This document shows positions 7,501 to 13,843 of a stretch of DNA of 13,921 nucleotides, piece by piece (position 1 is the stretch's first letter; each line of letters begins with the position of its first letter). A model generated the notes under the pieces. It had not been told where the DNA came from. It saw only the letters and a program-made list of their open reading frames with translations, and searched no databases. The translations under genes and the position numbers were made by a program. This DNA comes from Hemicentrotus pulcherrimus. Taxonomy: Eukaryota > Echinodermata > Echinoidea > Camarodonta > Strongylocentrotidae. The stretch covers positions 85,165-99,085 of the forward strand of contig BEXV01001639.1 of assembly GCA_003118195.1 (NCBI GenBank), in the 5' to 3' direction.

Positions 7501-10500
7501 ATTATCAAATTCCCATCTGAAGTTGGAATATATAGAAAGTTTGAGTTCAAAAGATGTCATACTTGTTAATGCTATTAAACAAATGAGCAACCCTGGATAA
7601 TGGTGTAAACACATATATATATGAGCATTCTGTATTGTTTTTTTATACAATAAAAATGATATCTGCAATAAGTGGAAAACTGTACAAATATCATTTGAGC
7701 CCCTTTAAAAGATCCTGTCCTTGAAGTAGTTGACAAATTGACCTACCTCCCGGAGTACATGATATGTACATCATCTGGTCTTGTGGCGTCCGGGCCTACA
7801 GCATTCTCAGCCAGGCAGAATAAGGCATGAAGGTTCTCTTGAAAACCCTGGAATACATACAAAAGCGAGACTACGAGTTAGCAAGCACAAGGTGTTTAAA
7901 ATGACAGTAAATGCAAGGACTGCACTAACTTCAAATAAATGTGCATGTCTGTTGTGCAGAGTTGGCTGATATTGTATAATGAGAAAATTTAAAATAATCC
8001 TCAAACTATAGTGCCAATTCTCCTACCAATACAAAGTTAGATCAATTCTAAACAATGTATCACATCAATGGTTCTTTTCTCACGAGGGTTGAATGAAAAT
8101 GAACAGGTTTATGTATTTACTCATGCACTGATATTCTACAGCTCTTTAATCACGTAATAGTCTCCTGTATTAACATGCCCCTATATTCCAGAGTACTGTA
8201 CATGCAGCTCTTTTTGAAGATAAACATTGGACTTCACCTACACATAGAATAAATATCCTCCAGGACTTTTTTTCTATATTTTTTCAGCTTGTACAATTTT
8301 AAAATTTTGTGCAGAATGTCTACAGAAGATCGACACATTCATAAATTGCCTCCTGAAATGCACAGGTACTATCACTTTCTCTTGTATCGATGAAAATGTC
8401 AGAGTGGACTTACTGTTTTCACGGCTGCATAGAATGCACCCAAAATCGCTGCTGCACCACCGCAGTCCCGCTTCATACCAGGCATGGCAGTCTATACAGA
8501 AAAGGAGAAGAGAAAGAAATTCAGATGATGACATGCTGAGAAAGATTTGATTGTATTAACAAAAAACGACATTGAACATTTAGAGATGGATAAAACAAGG
8601 GAAATGCATTTCTTCAAAATGAATTAGAAGATTGTTACAATAATAATAATAATAATAATAATAAACATAACTTATAGTGCATATATCTACCATGCACGGT
8701 GCTCAAGGCATTCTAATATTTCCCCGGTTTTAGCTAAGCTGCTAAATTCTCGACCCTTAGCATTTAAGAAATTCCTTCCTAAAGGTACCCAGCAAACACC
8801 TGGGCAGAGGGCGGCAAATGTAGATCAATGTCTTGCCTTTGAGCATTCTTTGAGCATTCTTTGAGCCATGTTCTCACAGGACCATCATAGTTTTAAAAAT
8901 TAAAATTTGTGAAACCTCAAAGTTATACACAACAATCCACTAACAACATGGGTTCACACATGGCAAAAAACGATGAGTATTCAAAGTTTTGAGATAAAAG
9001 TCGGGAAAGCCTTCATTTTAACTACAAGGTCGTGTAACCTCAAAGCACGGCACATAATTTTTTAGTAAGGATCCCCCTGCTCATAGTTACCACGTTATCC
9101 TCCAGATCGCTTCTGGTTTATATGAACTTCAAGTTAACTTCAAGTTTCTAAACCACAGGTGCATCAGTATGATCACTAACTACAGGATAACTTTTAAGTA
9201 ACCCTGTAAGTTGGGGCTCTGATCGGATCGGAAGATCGGAGCGACAGCCTCGCACCTATGATCGGTATCGGATCGGAAGATCGACAAAAAAAATCGGCCA
9301 ATTTCTTTTTTTTTNAGAAAATCTTTCCCTCCATAATGTAATTTGTTCTAATTATCAGTTTTTAGTAAATTTTCTTTGTGTAGCTCCTGTAAGTTTAAAC
9401 CATGACCTAAACTTACATGTAAATTTAACAGACTTTCGTGTGAACCTATCTTTGGTCTTCCAGCTTTCTATCTGGGATGCTGCAAGGCCATACTCTCTTA
9501 ACTCTTTCAGAACACTCACCTTGCCCTTAATGGAGAGTCCACCAGTGTCATAGACGATGCCCTTGCCCACCCAAGCAATGGTTTGAGATGCATTGGGTGG
9601 TGTGTGGCTCAGGACAGCAAAGGCTGGTGGATTGGCCGCAGCTTTGCCTACACCGTAGATACCTGTCAAGAACAGAAAAGGTGCAATTCAAAGAGTGGAA
9701 ATATTTTCATTATCTAAAATTTCTCCTGAAAATTCTTTCACAAATTAAAATTTATGGCATTGTATGAAGATGCAGAGACCAGATAGATATGTAGAAGCGG
9801 GTACTCTGAGAGTTTTCATGTTGGAGTGCGTGTACATCAGGGATCAATCTTGTCTCCACTGCTGTTCGCTATTGTCTCTGATGTTGTATCCAAATCAGTA
9901 AAGAACTGGTGCTGCCCCGATTATTACCCTGGCTTTAGCAAGGCAGCCACTGCGGGGCTCTAGCATTTCAAGGAATTAATTCCTGCAGGTACCCATTTAC
10001 ATCACCTGGGTTGAGTGTGGCAAATGTAGATCAATGTCTTGCCAAAGGACATTAGTGCCGCGGCACATGAAAATAAAACTTACCTCCGAATCCTTTCTGT
10101 TTGAGCTCCTCTCCTTGAATGACAAGAGGGGTGATGCCAAGAGACTGTCCAATTCTTTGGATTTCCTGAAGGTGATAATGCAATACAGGAGTATAACATA
10201 AGAGGTCAAACAGGGTGGTGTGATGGTATATATAGCAATTTAAAAAAAATACAATATGGCTCAGACAACTATTAAAGAGAAGAAGGGGGATTAAAAGCTG
10301 GGAATCCTTTCGTTTTAGAAAAAATAGCATAATAAATCATCACAAATCAACAAGAAGATTGATATAGATTATCCTGAATAATGGATCATCAATTGTGATA
10401 TATCTGTTGTTACATCTGAATGTCACTCAACATCGATAACACTATCACTATAAGAGTTTACTTCATCTAGATGATTTCAATTGCATTTCTTCATGTCTAA

Positions 10501-13500
10501 ATGCAAGAAGCACATCAATTTCATGATCATTCAGAGTGCAAAAGTCATCAGTAGTAAATGAAAGTTAAAACTTGATTCTCACAAGTCAGTCAAATAGAAT
10601 GATCAAATCTAGGTGAAGGAGAATCATGGCAACAACAAAAATGTTTTTTTTTGTTTTTTTTGTTAAGAAGTTGAGATCGTGGAAAAGGTGGAGATCTTAC
10701 TTTTACAAAGTCCATCGTGTTCATTTCATTGCAAGGCATGTCCACAATACGGGCTGATTCACGGATAGACTGGGCCGTAACCTGTAGAGTCGCCACCTCT
10801 TCTTCCGTCAGGGAAGCATTATCACTGTCCGTGATGACGAACTCTACAGTGACGACACGCTGGGTCTGCTTGCGAGAGCCTGCTTTACGAGAATAGAGAG
10901 GGAAGGCCCTTGCGATGGCACAGCCAAGAGGAAAGACATGGGCGTGTTCGCTGGCAACCTATCACAAGAAAAAGAATAATAATGGTATCGAGAAAAGATT
11001 GTTTGAAAAGCGCCAAATTTCTTTTATGCAGAAGCTAAAATATAAACACTGCAAATAGAAATCATCTAAATCTATCATGGAAATTACAGGCATATTTCCA
11101 TAACCTCTTCATATTCCTCATCTTATGGGTGTCTTTTGCGTTGTTTAGTAAAAAAAAAAAGAAAAATGAGTTACAATACTTACAACTTACGCTTCTGAAA
11201 CATCTCTTCTTTTAATTAACATATTTGATTCTTTTCTCCTTCGCAATTGTGTCTCTCAACAGCAATGTATAGAAATACATGTACATGTAGGGAGCTAGTG
11301 TAATCATCGATCTAATTTCATGATTTTTAAAATAACTGTTCATTCAAGCACTTGGTCAATCCTATATCTCCCAATCCAAGATTAATACTTTTAGTGACTA
11401 TTATCCAAACTACTTCCTGCCAACAATTTATTCCAATATACACCTGCTTGATGGAATCAGCTAAGGTCTACCTACCACGATGCACTCGTTGCCACTTCCG
11501 GTGAGACAGCTACGGACCAGTTTGGTGAGGATGTGGCAGCGGGATGGTGCATTGTGCCTACTAGCCTTCATGGGCAGGGCCGCTAGAGTCGCATTGTTGA
11601 ACCACAGAGAGACAGTATCTGTTGGTGATGGGCTGAGGCAGCCAAGTGCCATTCTGTAAGACTGCAAAACAATGGTTCATTTTGAAGGTGGTTAAATTAC
11701 TCTATTCTGACTGGGCTTTTCAGGAGCACATTATGACTGGTGGGGGGGTTCAAATCACCAAGGATCTCAAGAGATGGAATGCTTGATTTATGAAAAATTT
11801 TGTGGGGAGAGTAACTTATAAACAAGCTGTTGTTTTTACTCGCACTCAGTTAACTGTACCTCTTATCAGACATTGTACATACAACTGCACTGCACCTCAA
11901 CAGTACGACAATACACCTGATGGTGGCCTGTACTGCAACCGAAGAAGGAGAAGTGTTAAATAAGCGATATAGATCTACAGTAGACTCTTTAATGTCTTTT
12001 TTTTTATTATGTGCAAATTAATTAACTTAATAAGACAGTCATGGTATTTACTTTGACATTCTTTTGTTAAATCGTCTCATAGTTAGATCTAGACTATTCC
12101 AAAAATTTGCAAGTTTAGCATTTAGTCATCTTGAGGGATGAGCTGGAAGCTCCTCTCTTATGACTAGAATTGCTAGTTAAATCACTCCATGATGCCGGGT
12201 ACCAAGAAATTATTGAGGTGCTTGGTGTATAAGTGACAAATCAATACTGGATGACTATACACTAAAAAAGAAGTAGATCTCGACCCTACTCAATGTCACT
12301 GTTTCAATCTTCTACTCCACAGACCCGACACAAATCTTTTCTCAAAATACTGGAACACGCATAGAGTAAAGTACCCAGTAATCGGCCAGTTCCAGTTTTC
12401 GGCCGATTAGTTGGATGCATGATAAAATTTCTTTAAAATACCCCGCATAATAGCATAACACATATCCCACACATACCATACCATGCCAGTCCAGTGTCAC
12501 TGAAGAACCACATTTGAAATGAAAAATATATCCTAAAATATCACATTTTAGCGATGCAATCGGCGGTCCCGCTACCCAAATCTGAAAAATAGAGTATCTT
12601 ACGCGTGTCTGTAAGAAATATGGGTACCATAAAATGAGATTTATTTCAAGTATTTTTCAGATTTAGAGCCCGATTTTGTGTTGATCGCAAGCTCAAGAAT
12701 ATCTCATCGCATGTATTAAGTCAATGCAGCCGGACCCCGCCACGCACACACGATATGTCTGTCTAATTCACATCCCAACTTCCAATCAACGCTGCGCCTG
12801 TTTTCGGGCAGGCGAGCACCCGGGAGCCCCGGCGTGGGATACCTGCTCTGCCCGCTCGTGCTATACATCAGCGCGGAAACGCACGGCGCGCGCGAGCGCT
12901 TCCTATTGACTTTGTACATGCGGCCGAAAACTGGCTCGCTATGGCGATAACCGGCTCCAAAACAGTGAAAATTGAAATCAATATTGTCATGGCAATTCGG
13001 GATTTTTTTCTGGGATTCTTTTTTTGTTTAAATAATTATAATATTTGCTTCATGATTTGAACAAGAAATGATATTAAATAGGAAGTAAAGAGTTCAAAAA
13101 ATAGGATTTTGTCTGAAGTGGCCGAAAACCTGCTCCTTCACTCTATGTGTTATGCTGTGCAAAGATTCAATCAGTTTAATCTTGGCCATCACAAGAAGTG
13201 GGTTATTGATGTAGGCAAATGCTTGTGTACCCTTTACAACTCCTTTCATGTATGTTATTACCAAAGAAGAAGAAAAGCCAGTCAGTCACTCAATAGTGTC
13301 TGACATGAAGTCTAGCAAGTAAATGGGTTTCCTTGCATAATTTGAACTGTTGAATACGAGGCCACTGCTTACATTTAAATTTCACAGATATGACATCATA
13401 CATGACATATTCATAATTCCTGCAAAGTTCTACAGAATTTGAGGTTGGCTGCAAAAGGGACATAGTACCTTTAAGTTCTTGTAGATCTAGGCCTACTCGT

Positions 13501-13843
13501 AAAAAGCAAGTGAATAGACACAACTCAATTTACTAGCCTGGCTTTCGCACGAGCGATGTGCATATTTACACAATCACCAGGCATGCAGACACACAAAATA
13601 ACGTGTGGGGCTGACTTTTGTCTGATCCAGGATCAGGAACTAATTCATCCAGATTTCAAGTCCATTTACAAGACATATACTCACCTCTTCCGTGACTCGG
13701 GGCTGCAATTTGGTCTTAACGATGTCATAAGCAACCTTGGTCAAGTTTGGAAGCTGACCGACGATCAGGACTGACCGGTCGGCAGGATCCGAGGTGCTGT
13801 TTGCAGCAGAAAACTGCAGCATTTCTGATTTCACGGAAGCCAT
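3476..13843 (-). CDS. NPEPL1: NPEPL1-type probable aminopeptidase (peptidase family M17), complete, 12 exons, 523 aa
   Basis: The coding sequence is join of 13843..13685, 11661..11476, 10958..10701, 10165..10084, 9662..9520, 8491..8414, 7847..7747, 7338..7284, 6803..6659, 5911..5811, 4208..4098 and 3628..3476 on the minus strand: 1572 nt, 523 residues plus TGA. Family M17 enzymes are metal-dependent aminopeptidases that remove N-terminal residues from peptides; leucine aminopeptidase forms cytosolic hexamers. NPEPL1 is the little-studied animal branch, and its substrate is not known from this sequence. Residues 1 to about 195 form the variable N-terminal domain and about 196-500 the catalytic domain. 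Visible active-site residues are K262, D267, K274, D285, D344, E346 and R348, in VGKGIVYDTGGLSIKG, MKRDCGG and NTDAEGRL. They match bovine LAP K250, D255, K262, D273, D332, E334 and R336 with a constant offset of 12. The length equals my recollection of human NPEPL1 (523 aa). No frameshift or internal stop was seen, so the gene appears intact. Confidence 0.95.
3763..3800. repeat. Exact 19-bp tandem duplication in intron 11
   Basis: TTCCATGAATTTGTCATGT occurs twice head to tail without a mismatch. Exact identity points to a recent duplication, or to maintenance by slippage. Confidence 0.95.
3902..3943. repeat. Perfect 14-bp inverted repeat (stem-loop) in intron 11
   Basis: TTCATGAGTTGGTT at 3902-3915 and its exact complement at 3930-3943 enclose a 14-base loop that itself contains ATAACC. 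In RNA from either strand this would form a stable hairpin. No terminator-like T run or known RNA motif accompanies it. Confidence 0.9.
4098..4208 (-). CDS. NPEPL1: NPEPL1 exon 11, residues 437-473
   Basis: This exon encodes DRGNAQSSCAGLFIGSHIGF followed by DFGGVWIHFDIAAPSYS. It corresponds to the M17 block ...AGxxxAxFL...WxHxDIAG, seen here as VWIHFDIAAP. The acceptor is TTTTCAG|GAT and the donor TCA|GTGAGT, both phase 0, adding 37 codons. Confidence 0.95.
4420..4553. repeat. Polypurine tract with (GA)n microsatellite
   Basis: The plus strand is almost purely A and G over about 130 bases, with an uninterrupted GA run at about 4502-4530. On the gene's strand this is a pyrimidine-rich tract some 210-340 bases upstream of the intron 10 acceptor. 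Its (TC)n repeat creates a spurious open frame rich in Leu and Ser. Confidence 0.9.
4676..4913. mobile_element. MITE, 238 bp, with TTATGCCTCC terminal inverted repeats
   Basis: The left end TTATGCCTCCACC (4676-4688) matches the reverse complement of the right end GGCGGAGGCATAA (4901-4913) at 12 of 13 positions. A second copy of the ATGCCTC motif at 4879-4885 pairs with GAGGCAT at 4905-4911 to form a terminal hairpin. CAA flanks both ends (4673-4675 and 4914-4916), a possible 3-bp target duplication. The inner segment GGACGGATGGACAGACAACC and the ends look to me like a repeat common in marine invertebrate genomes. There is no coding capacity. Confidence 0.75.
5190..5206. repeat. (AAT)n microsatellite with A run
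   Basis: Five or so AAT/ATA units followed by an A run on the plus strand. By analogy with SINE copy 1 it could be a retroelement tail, but no matching body is recognisable beside it. Confidence 0.7.
5811..5911 (-). CDS. NPEPL1: NPEPL1 exon 10, second half of G403 to residue 436
   Basis: The first two bases complete G403, then the exon encodes RSSGDLVFPLVYCPELHF and SEFGSAIADMKNSVA. In M17 enzymes this region (GDxxWxxPL...SxxADxxN) packs against the active site. The stretch LVYCPELHFSEF is what separates NPEPL1 from classic leucine aminopeptidases. The acceptor is TTTCAG|GT and the donor GCG|GTAAGT (phase 0). Confidence 0.95.
5912..6658 (-). other. Intron 9 (747 bp, phase 1)
   Basis: GTAAGA to GTCTTTCAG. 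It contains a small 11-bp tandem duplication, ACGACCCCTAT followed by ACGACCCCTGT, at 6328-6349, and a nearby CCCATAT duplication around 6383-6398. Otherwise it is AT-rich without recognisable features. Confidence 0.88.
6659..6803 (-). CDS. NPEPL1: NPEPL1 exon 9, residues 355-402 plus first base of G403
   Basis: This exon encodes VSYAARDLKADIIVDMATLT, then GAQGISTGKYHAGLLTNN and EDWEIASTKA. DMATLTGAQ is the M17 motif DxATLTGA that lines the active site. The acceptor is TTGTAG|GTG and the donor GCAG|GTAAGA (phase 1), leaving one base of G403. The exon length (145 nt) and phase fit exons 8 and 10 exactly. Confidence 0.95.
6804..7283 (-). other. Intron 8 (480 bp, phase 0)
   Basis: GTAAGT to TTTTGTAG. 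AT-rich with several homopolymer runs. No gene or repeat family was recognised. Confidence 0.88.
7284..7338 (-). CDS. NPEPL1: NPEPL1 exon 8, residues 337-354: NTDAEGRL signature
   Basis: This very short exon (55 nt) encodes SVEINNTDAEGRLVLADG. It carries the cytosol aminopeptidase signature NTDAEGRL at residues 342-349. D344 and E346 are metal ligands, and R348 binds the transition state or bicarbonate in leucine aminopeptidase. The acceptor is TCACAG|G (phase 2) and the donor GGT|GTAAGT (phase 0). It is the single strongest family marker in the window. Confidence 0.97.
7339..7746 (-). other. Intron 7 (408 bp, phase 2)
   Basis: GTAGGT to AAATCACAG. AT-rich, with a short TA run near 7612-7622. 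Nothing else is recognisable. Confidence 0.88.
7747..7847 (-). CDS. NPEPL1: NPEPL1 exon 7, residues 303-335 plus two bases of R336
   Basis: This exon encodes GFQENLHALFCLAENAVGPD and then ATRPDDVHIMYSG. The LAENxxGPxATRPxDVxxxYSG pattern is a conserved M17 core segment (in LAPs, CENMPSGxAxRPGDV), leading to the catalytic loop. The acceptor is TTCCAG|GGT. The donor GGGAG|GTAGGT leaves two bases (phase 2), completed by G of exon 8 to make R336. Confidence 0.95.
7848..8413 (-). other. Intron 6 (566 bp, phase 0)
   Basis: GTAAGT to GTATTCCAG. The interior is AT-rich and apparently unique. I see no gene, long repeat or transposon motif. Confidence 0.88.
8414..8491 (-). CDS. NPEPL1: NPEPL1 exon 6, residues 277-302
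   Basis: This exon encodes TAMPGMKRDCGGAAAILG followed by AFYAAVKT. D285 in the MKRDCGG motif corresponds to the zinc ligand D273 of bovine leucine aminopeptidase (MRADMGG there). The acceptor is GTATAG|ACT and the donor ACA|GTAAGT, both phase 0. At 78 nt it can only be recognised by its motif and exact splice fit. Confidence 0.95.
8639..8664. repeat. (AAT)n microsatellite, 3' tail of SINE copy 1
   Basis: About eight uninterrupted AAT units on the plus strand, directly joined to the SINE body. On the minus strand they form its (ATT)n 3' tail. Confidence 0.9.
8665..8840 (-). mobile_element. SINE-like retroelement copy 1, (ATT)n-tailed
   Basis: On the minus strand the element runs from GGCAAGACATTGATCTAC at about 8836 through GGTGTTTGCTGGGTACC and a GCACTATAAG stretch into an (ATT)n tail at 8664-8639. 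A body ending in a short A/T-rich segment and a trinucleotide tail is typical of SINEs copied by a LINE. A second copy in intron 4 confirms that it is a dispersed repeat. I see no A and B box promoter at its 5' end, so it is probably truncated. I do not name the family. Confidence 0.75.
8838..8866. repeat. 11-bp tandem repeat (about 2.6 copies)
   Basis: TTTGAGCATTC repeats twice exactly (8838-8848 and 8849-8859), followed by TTTGAGC. It starts at the outer edge of the conserved block of SINE copy 1. Confidence 0.85.
9221..9284. repeat. GATCGG-rich direct repeat
   Basis: The 17-mer ATCGGATCGGAAGATCG occurs exactly twice, at 9222-9238 and 9267-9283, a 45-base offset, with further ATCGG units between. 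It is followed by an A run, another ATCGG at 9293 and a T run that contains the window's only N (9315). It looks like a short local satellite or the edge of an element. Confidence 0.75.
9315..9315. other. Undetermined base (N) in a T run
   Basis: The only ambiguous base in the window lies at the end of a run of eight or more T on the plus strand, inside intron 5. It is probably a base-calling or consensus problem in a homopolymer and does not touch coding sequence. Confidence 0.98.
9520..9662 (-). CDS. NPEPL1: NPEPL1 exon 5, residues 229-276: metal and catalytic lysine block
   Basis: This exon encodes GIYGVGKAAANPPAFAVLSH, then TPPNASQTIAW, then VGKGIVYDTGGLSIKGK. It carries three active-site residues: K262 and D267, which by analogy with leucine aminopeptidase bind the two metal ions, and K274, the catalytic lysine. 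The acceptor is GACAG|GT, completing G229, and the donor is AAG|GTGAGT (phase 0). The frame stays open past the donor for over 30 codons, but the following sequence is unlike the family, while exon 6 continues the motif exactly. Confidence 0.96.
9754..9909 (+). pseudogene. LINE (non-LTR retrotransposon) reverse transcriptase fragment, dead
   Basis: Read on the plus strand from the ATG at 9754, this encodes MALYEDAETR, an in-frame TAG at 9784-9786, then ICRSGYSESFHVGVRV, followed by HQGSILSPLLFAIVSDVV. The block HQGSxLSPLLF is the conserved reverse-transcriptase palm motif of non-LTR elements, and the upstream context fits the same family. The catalytic YxDD block that should follow is absent because the fragment ends at the SINE copy. 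Only about 52 codons remain, with one stop, so it is a relic. It lies antisense to the host gene, in intron 4. Confidence 0.85.
9911..10066 (-). mobile_element. SINE-like retroelement copy 2, without a 3' tail
   Basis: This copy matches copy 1 (8665-8840) over the conserved block that on the plus strand reads GGCAAATGTAGATCAATGTC, preceded by GGTACCC and CACCTGGG and further out by TAGCATTT. Orientation is taken from the tail of copy 1. This copy lacks the (ATT)n tail and stops at the LINE fragment. Its other end falls in a perfect 12-bp palindrome, GTGCCGCGGCAC, at 10055-10066. No tRNA-type box B follows, so the promoter head is missing or cut off. Confidence 0.7.
10084..10165 (-). CDS. NPEPL1: NPEPL1 exon 4, residues 202-228 plus first base of G229
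   Basis: A small exon encoding EIQRIGQSLGITPLVIQG then EELKQKGFG. It is the helix-strand segment before the catalytic core. The acceptor is CCTTCAG|GAA. The donor GGAG|GTAAGT leaves one base of a glycine codon (phase 1), completed by GT at the start of exon 5 to give the family motif KGFGGIYGVGK. The donor lies about 17 bases from the edge of a SINE copy in intron 4. Confidence 0.93.
10166..10700 (-). other. Intron 3 (535 bp, phase 0)
   Basis: GTAAGA to CACCTTCAG. It is AT-rich, with a T/G-rich homopolymer tract on the plus strand at about 10642-10662. I find no gene, tandem repeat or transposon signature. Confidence 0.88.
10701..10958 (-). CDS. NPEPL1: NPEPL1 exon 3, residues 116-201
   Basis: The largest coding exon (258 nt, 86 codons). 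It holds the end of the N-terminal domain (LGCAIARAFPLYSRKAGS, then VVTVEFVI) and the linker into the catalytic domain. Near its end is ARIVDMPCNEMNT, the M17-typical segment before the catalytic domain (R-D/N-L/M-x-N-x-P-x-N in LAPs). The acidic insert DSDNASLTEEE is where NPEPL1 proteins vary. The acceptor is GATAG|GTT and the donor AAA|GTAAGA, both phase 0. Confidence 0.94.
10959..11475 (-). other. Intron 2 (517 bp, phase 0)
   Basis: GTAGGT to TTGTGATAG. The interior is AT-rich with an A run on the plus strand near 11151. The short alternating string TACATGTACATGTA lies near 11277-11290. I see no gene or recognisable repeat family. Confidence 0.88.
11476..11661 (-). CDS. NPEPL1: NPEPL1 exon 2, residues 54-115
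   Basis: This exon continues the N-terminal domain, starting SYRMALG and ending SGNECIV. The core LPMKASRHNAPS resembles the vertebrate NPEPL1 sequence at the same distance from the start. The acceptor is TTTTGCAG|TCT and the donor GTG|GTAGGT, both phase 0, so the exon adds exactly 62 codons. A second possible donor six bases downstream would add two codons (V, G). I prefer the first because it joins directly to VASEHAHVF. Confidence 0.9.
12578..12664. repeat. Exact 14-bp inverted repeat (foldback) inside the intron 1 element
   Basis: AAATCTGAAAAATA at 12578-12591 and its exact reverse complement at 12651-12664 are separated by 59 bases. The loop contains a smaller stem, CTTAC...GTAAG, around 12599-12615. 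The pair lies inside the larger inverted-repeat element and may be a nested foldback or part of its internal structure. Confidence 0.7.
12720..12905. other. CpG-dense, GC-rich segment inside intron 1
   Basis: This stretch stands out from the AT-rich surroundings: it has many CpG pairs, densest around 12781-12905, with strings such as GCACGGCGCGCGCGAGCGC. Both strands hold open frames of about 60 codons here, but neither resembles a known protein, and GC-rich DNA has few stop codons. It is probably the interior of the surrounding repeat element. A CpG-rich alternative promoter is the other possibility. Confidence 0.5.
13685..13843 (-). CDS. NPEPL1: NPEPL1 exon 1 (coding part), residues 1-53
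   Basis: This exon encodes the start of the N-terminal domain, beginning MASVKSEM and ending LQPRVTEE. The stretch QLPNLTKV and the LQPRVTEE ending resemble vertebrate NPEPL1 as I remember it, which ties this exon to the downstream catalytic exons although it lies 2 kb away from exon 2. The donor is GAG|GTGAGT, phase 0. The start is chosen because it is the first ATG, has a good context, and is preceded by an in-frame stop. No signal peptide or membrane segment is visible, in keeping with a cytosolic enzyme. Confidence 0.92.

Larger units (their letters stand above)
8492..9519 (-). other. Intron 5 (1028 bp, phase 0)
   Basis: GTGAGT to CTGTATAG. It contains SINE copy 1 with its microsatellite tail (8639-8840), a short 11-bp tandem repeat next to it (8838-8866), a GATCGG direct repeat (9221-9284) and a single undetermined base at 9315. 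The remaining 8870-9200 stretch shows only minor internal duplications such as ACTTCAAGTTAACTTCAAG near 9124-9146. Confidence 0.9.
9663..10083 (-). other. Intron 4 (421 bp, phase 1), largely transposon-derived
   Basis: GTAAGT to CTTGACAG. About three quarters of the intron is accounted for by two retroelement fragments, described separately: a SINE copy at about 9911-10066 and a LINE reverse-transcriptase fragment at 9754-9909. Only short stretches next to the splice sites look unique. Confidence 0.88.
12359..13149. mobile_element. Putative non-autonomous DNA transposon with terminal inverted repeats, in intron 1
   Basis: The left end (12359-12388, starting CGCATAGAGTAAAG) matches the reverse complement of the right end (13120-13149, giving CACATAGAGTGAAG) at 22 of 30 ungapped positions, both ending TCGGCC. 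A second, exact 14-bp inverted pair lies just inside: CCAGTTTTCGGCCG at 12392-12405 and its complement at 12921-12934. The left end is itself a tandem dimer of a unit resembling CCAGTTTTCGGCC. No transposase reading frame is visible, so it would be non-autonomous. I see no clear target-site duplication. Exact borders are uncertain, and the right border could instead be near 12960. Confidence 0.55.
11662..13684 (-). other. Intron 1 (2023 bp, phase 0) with an inverted-repeat element
   Basis: The largest intron, GTGAGT to TTTTGCAG. Its middle (12359-13149) looks like a transposable element with terminal inverted repeats, described separately. The part nearest exon 1 (13150-13683) and the part nearest exon 2 (11664-12358) show no coding similarity I recognise. 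A box B-like string, GGTTCAAATC, occurs near 11748, but no tRNA can be folded around it. First introns often carry enhancers, but nothing in the sequence shows one. Confidence 0.9.

Noticed and set aside
9221..9240. Possible sequencing adapter contamination (GATCGGAAGA).
   Set aside because: Only ten bases match. The following bases differ from the standard adapter, and the motif is part of a longer local direct repeat.
11690..11770. Box B-like GGTTCAAATC near 11748, suggesting a tRNA gene or SINE head.
   Set aside because: No cloverleaf with a plausible acceptor stem and anticodon arm could be drawn, and the upstream box A match is poor.
12716..12919. Overlapping open frames on both strands in the CpG-rich segment.
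   Set aside because: GC-rich DNA has few stop codons, both strands are open at once, neither translation looks like a known protein, and the stretch lies in a repeat element.
13109..13303. Plus-strand open frame of 64 codons in intron 1.
   Set aside because: It starts at the end of the inverted-repeat element and runs into unique intron sequence. There is no recognisable domain or splice-linked continuation.
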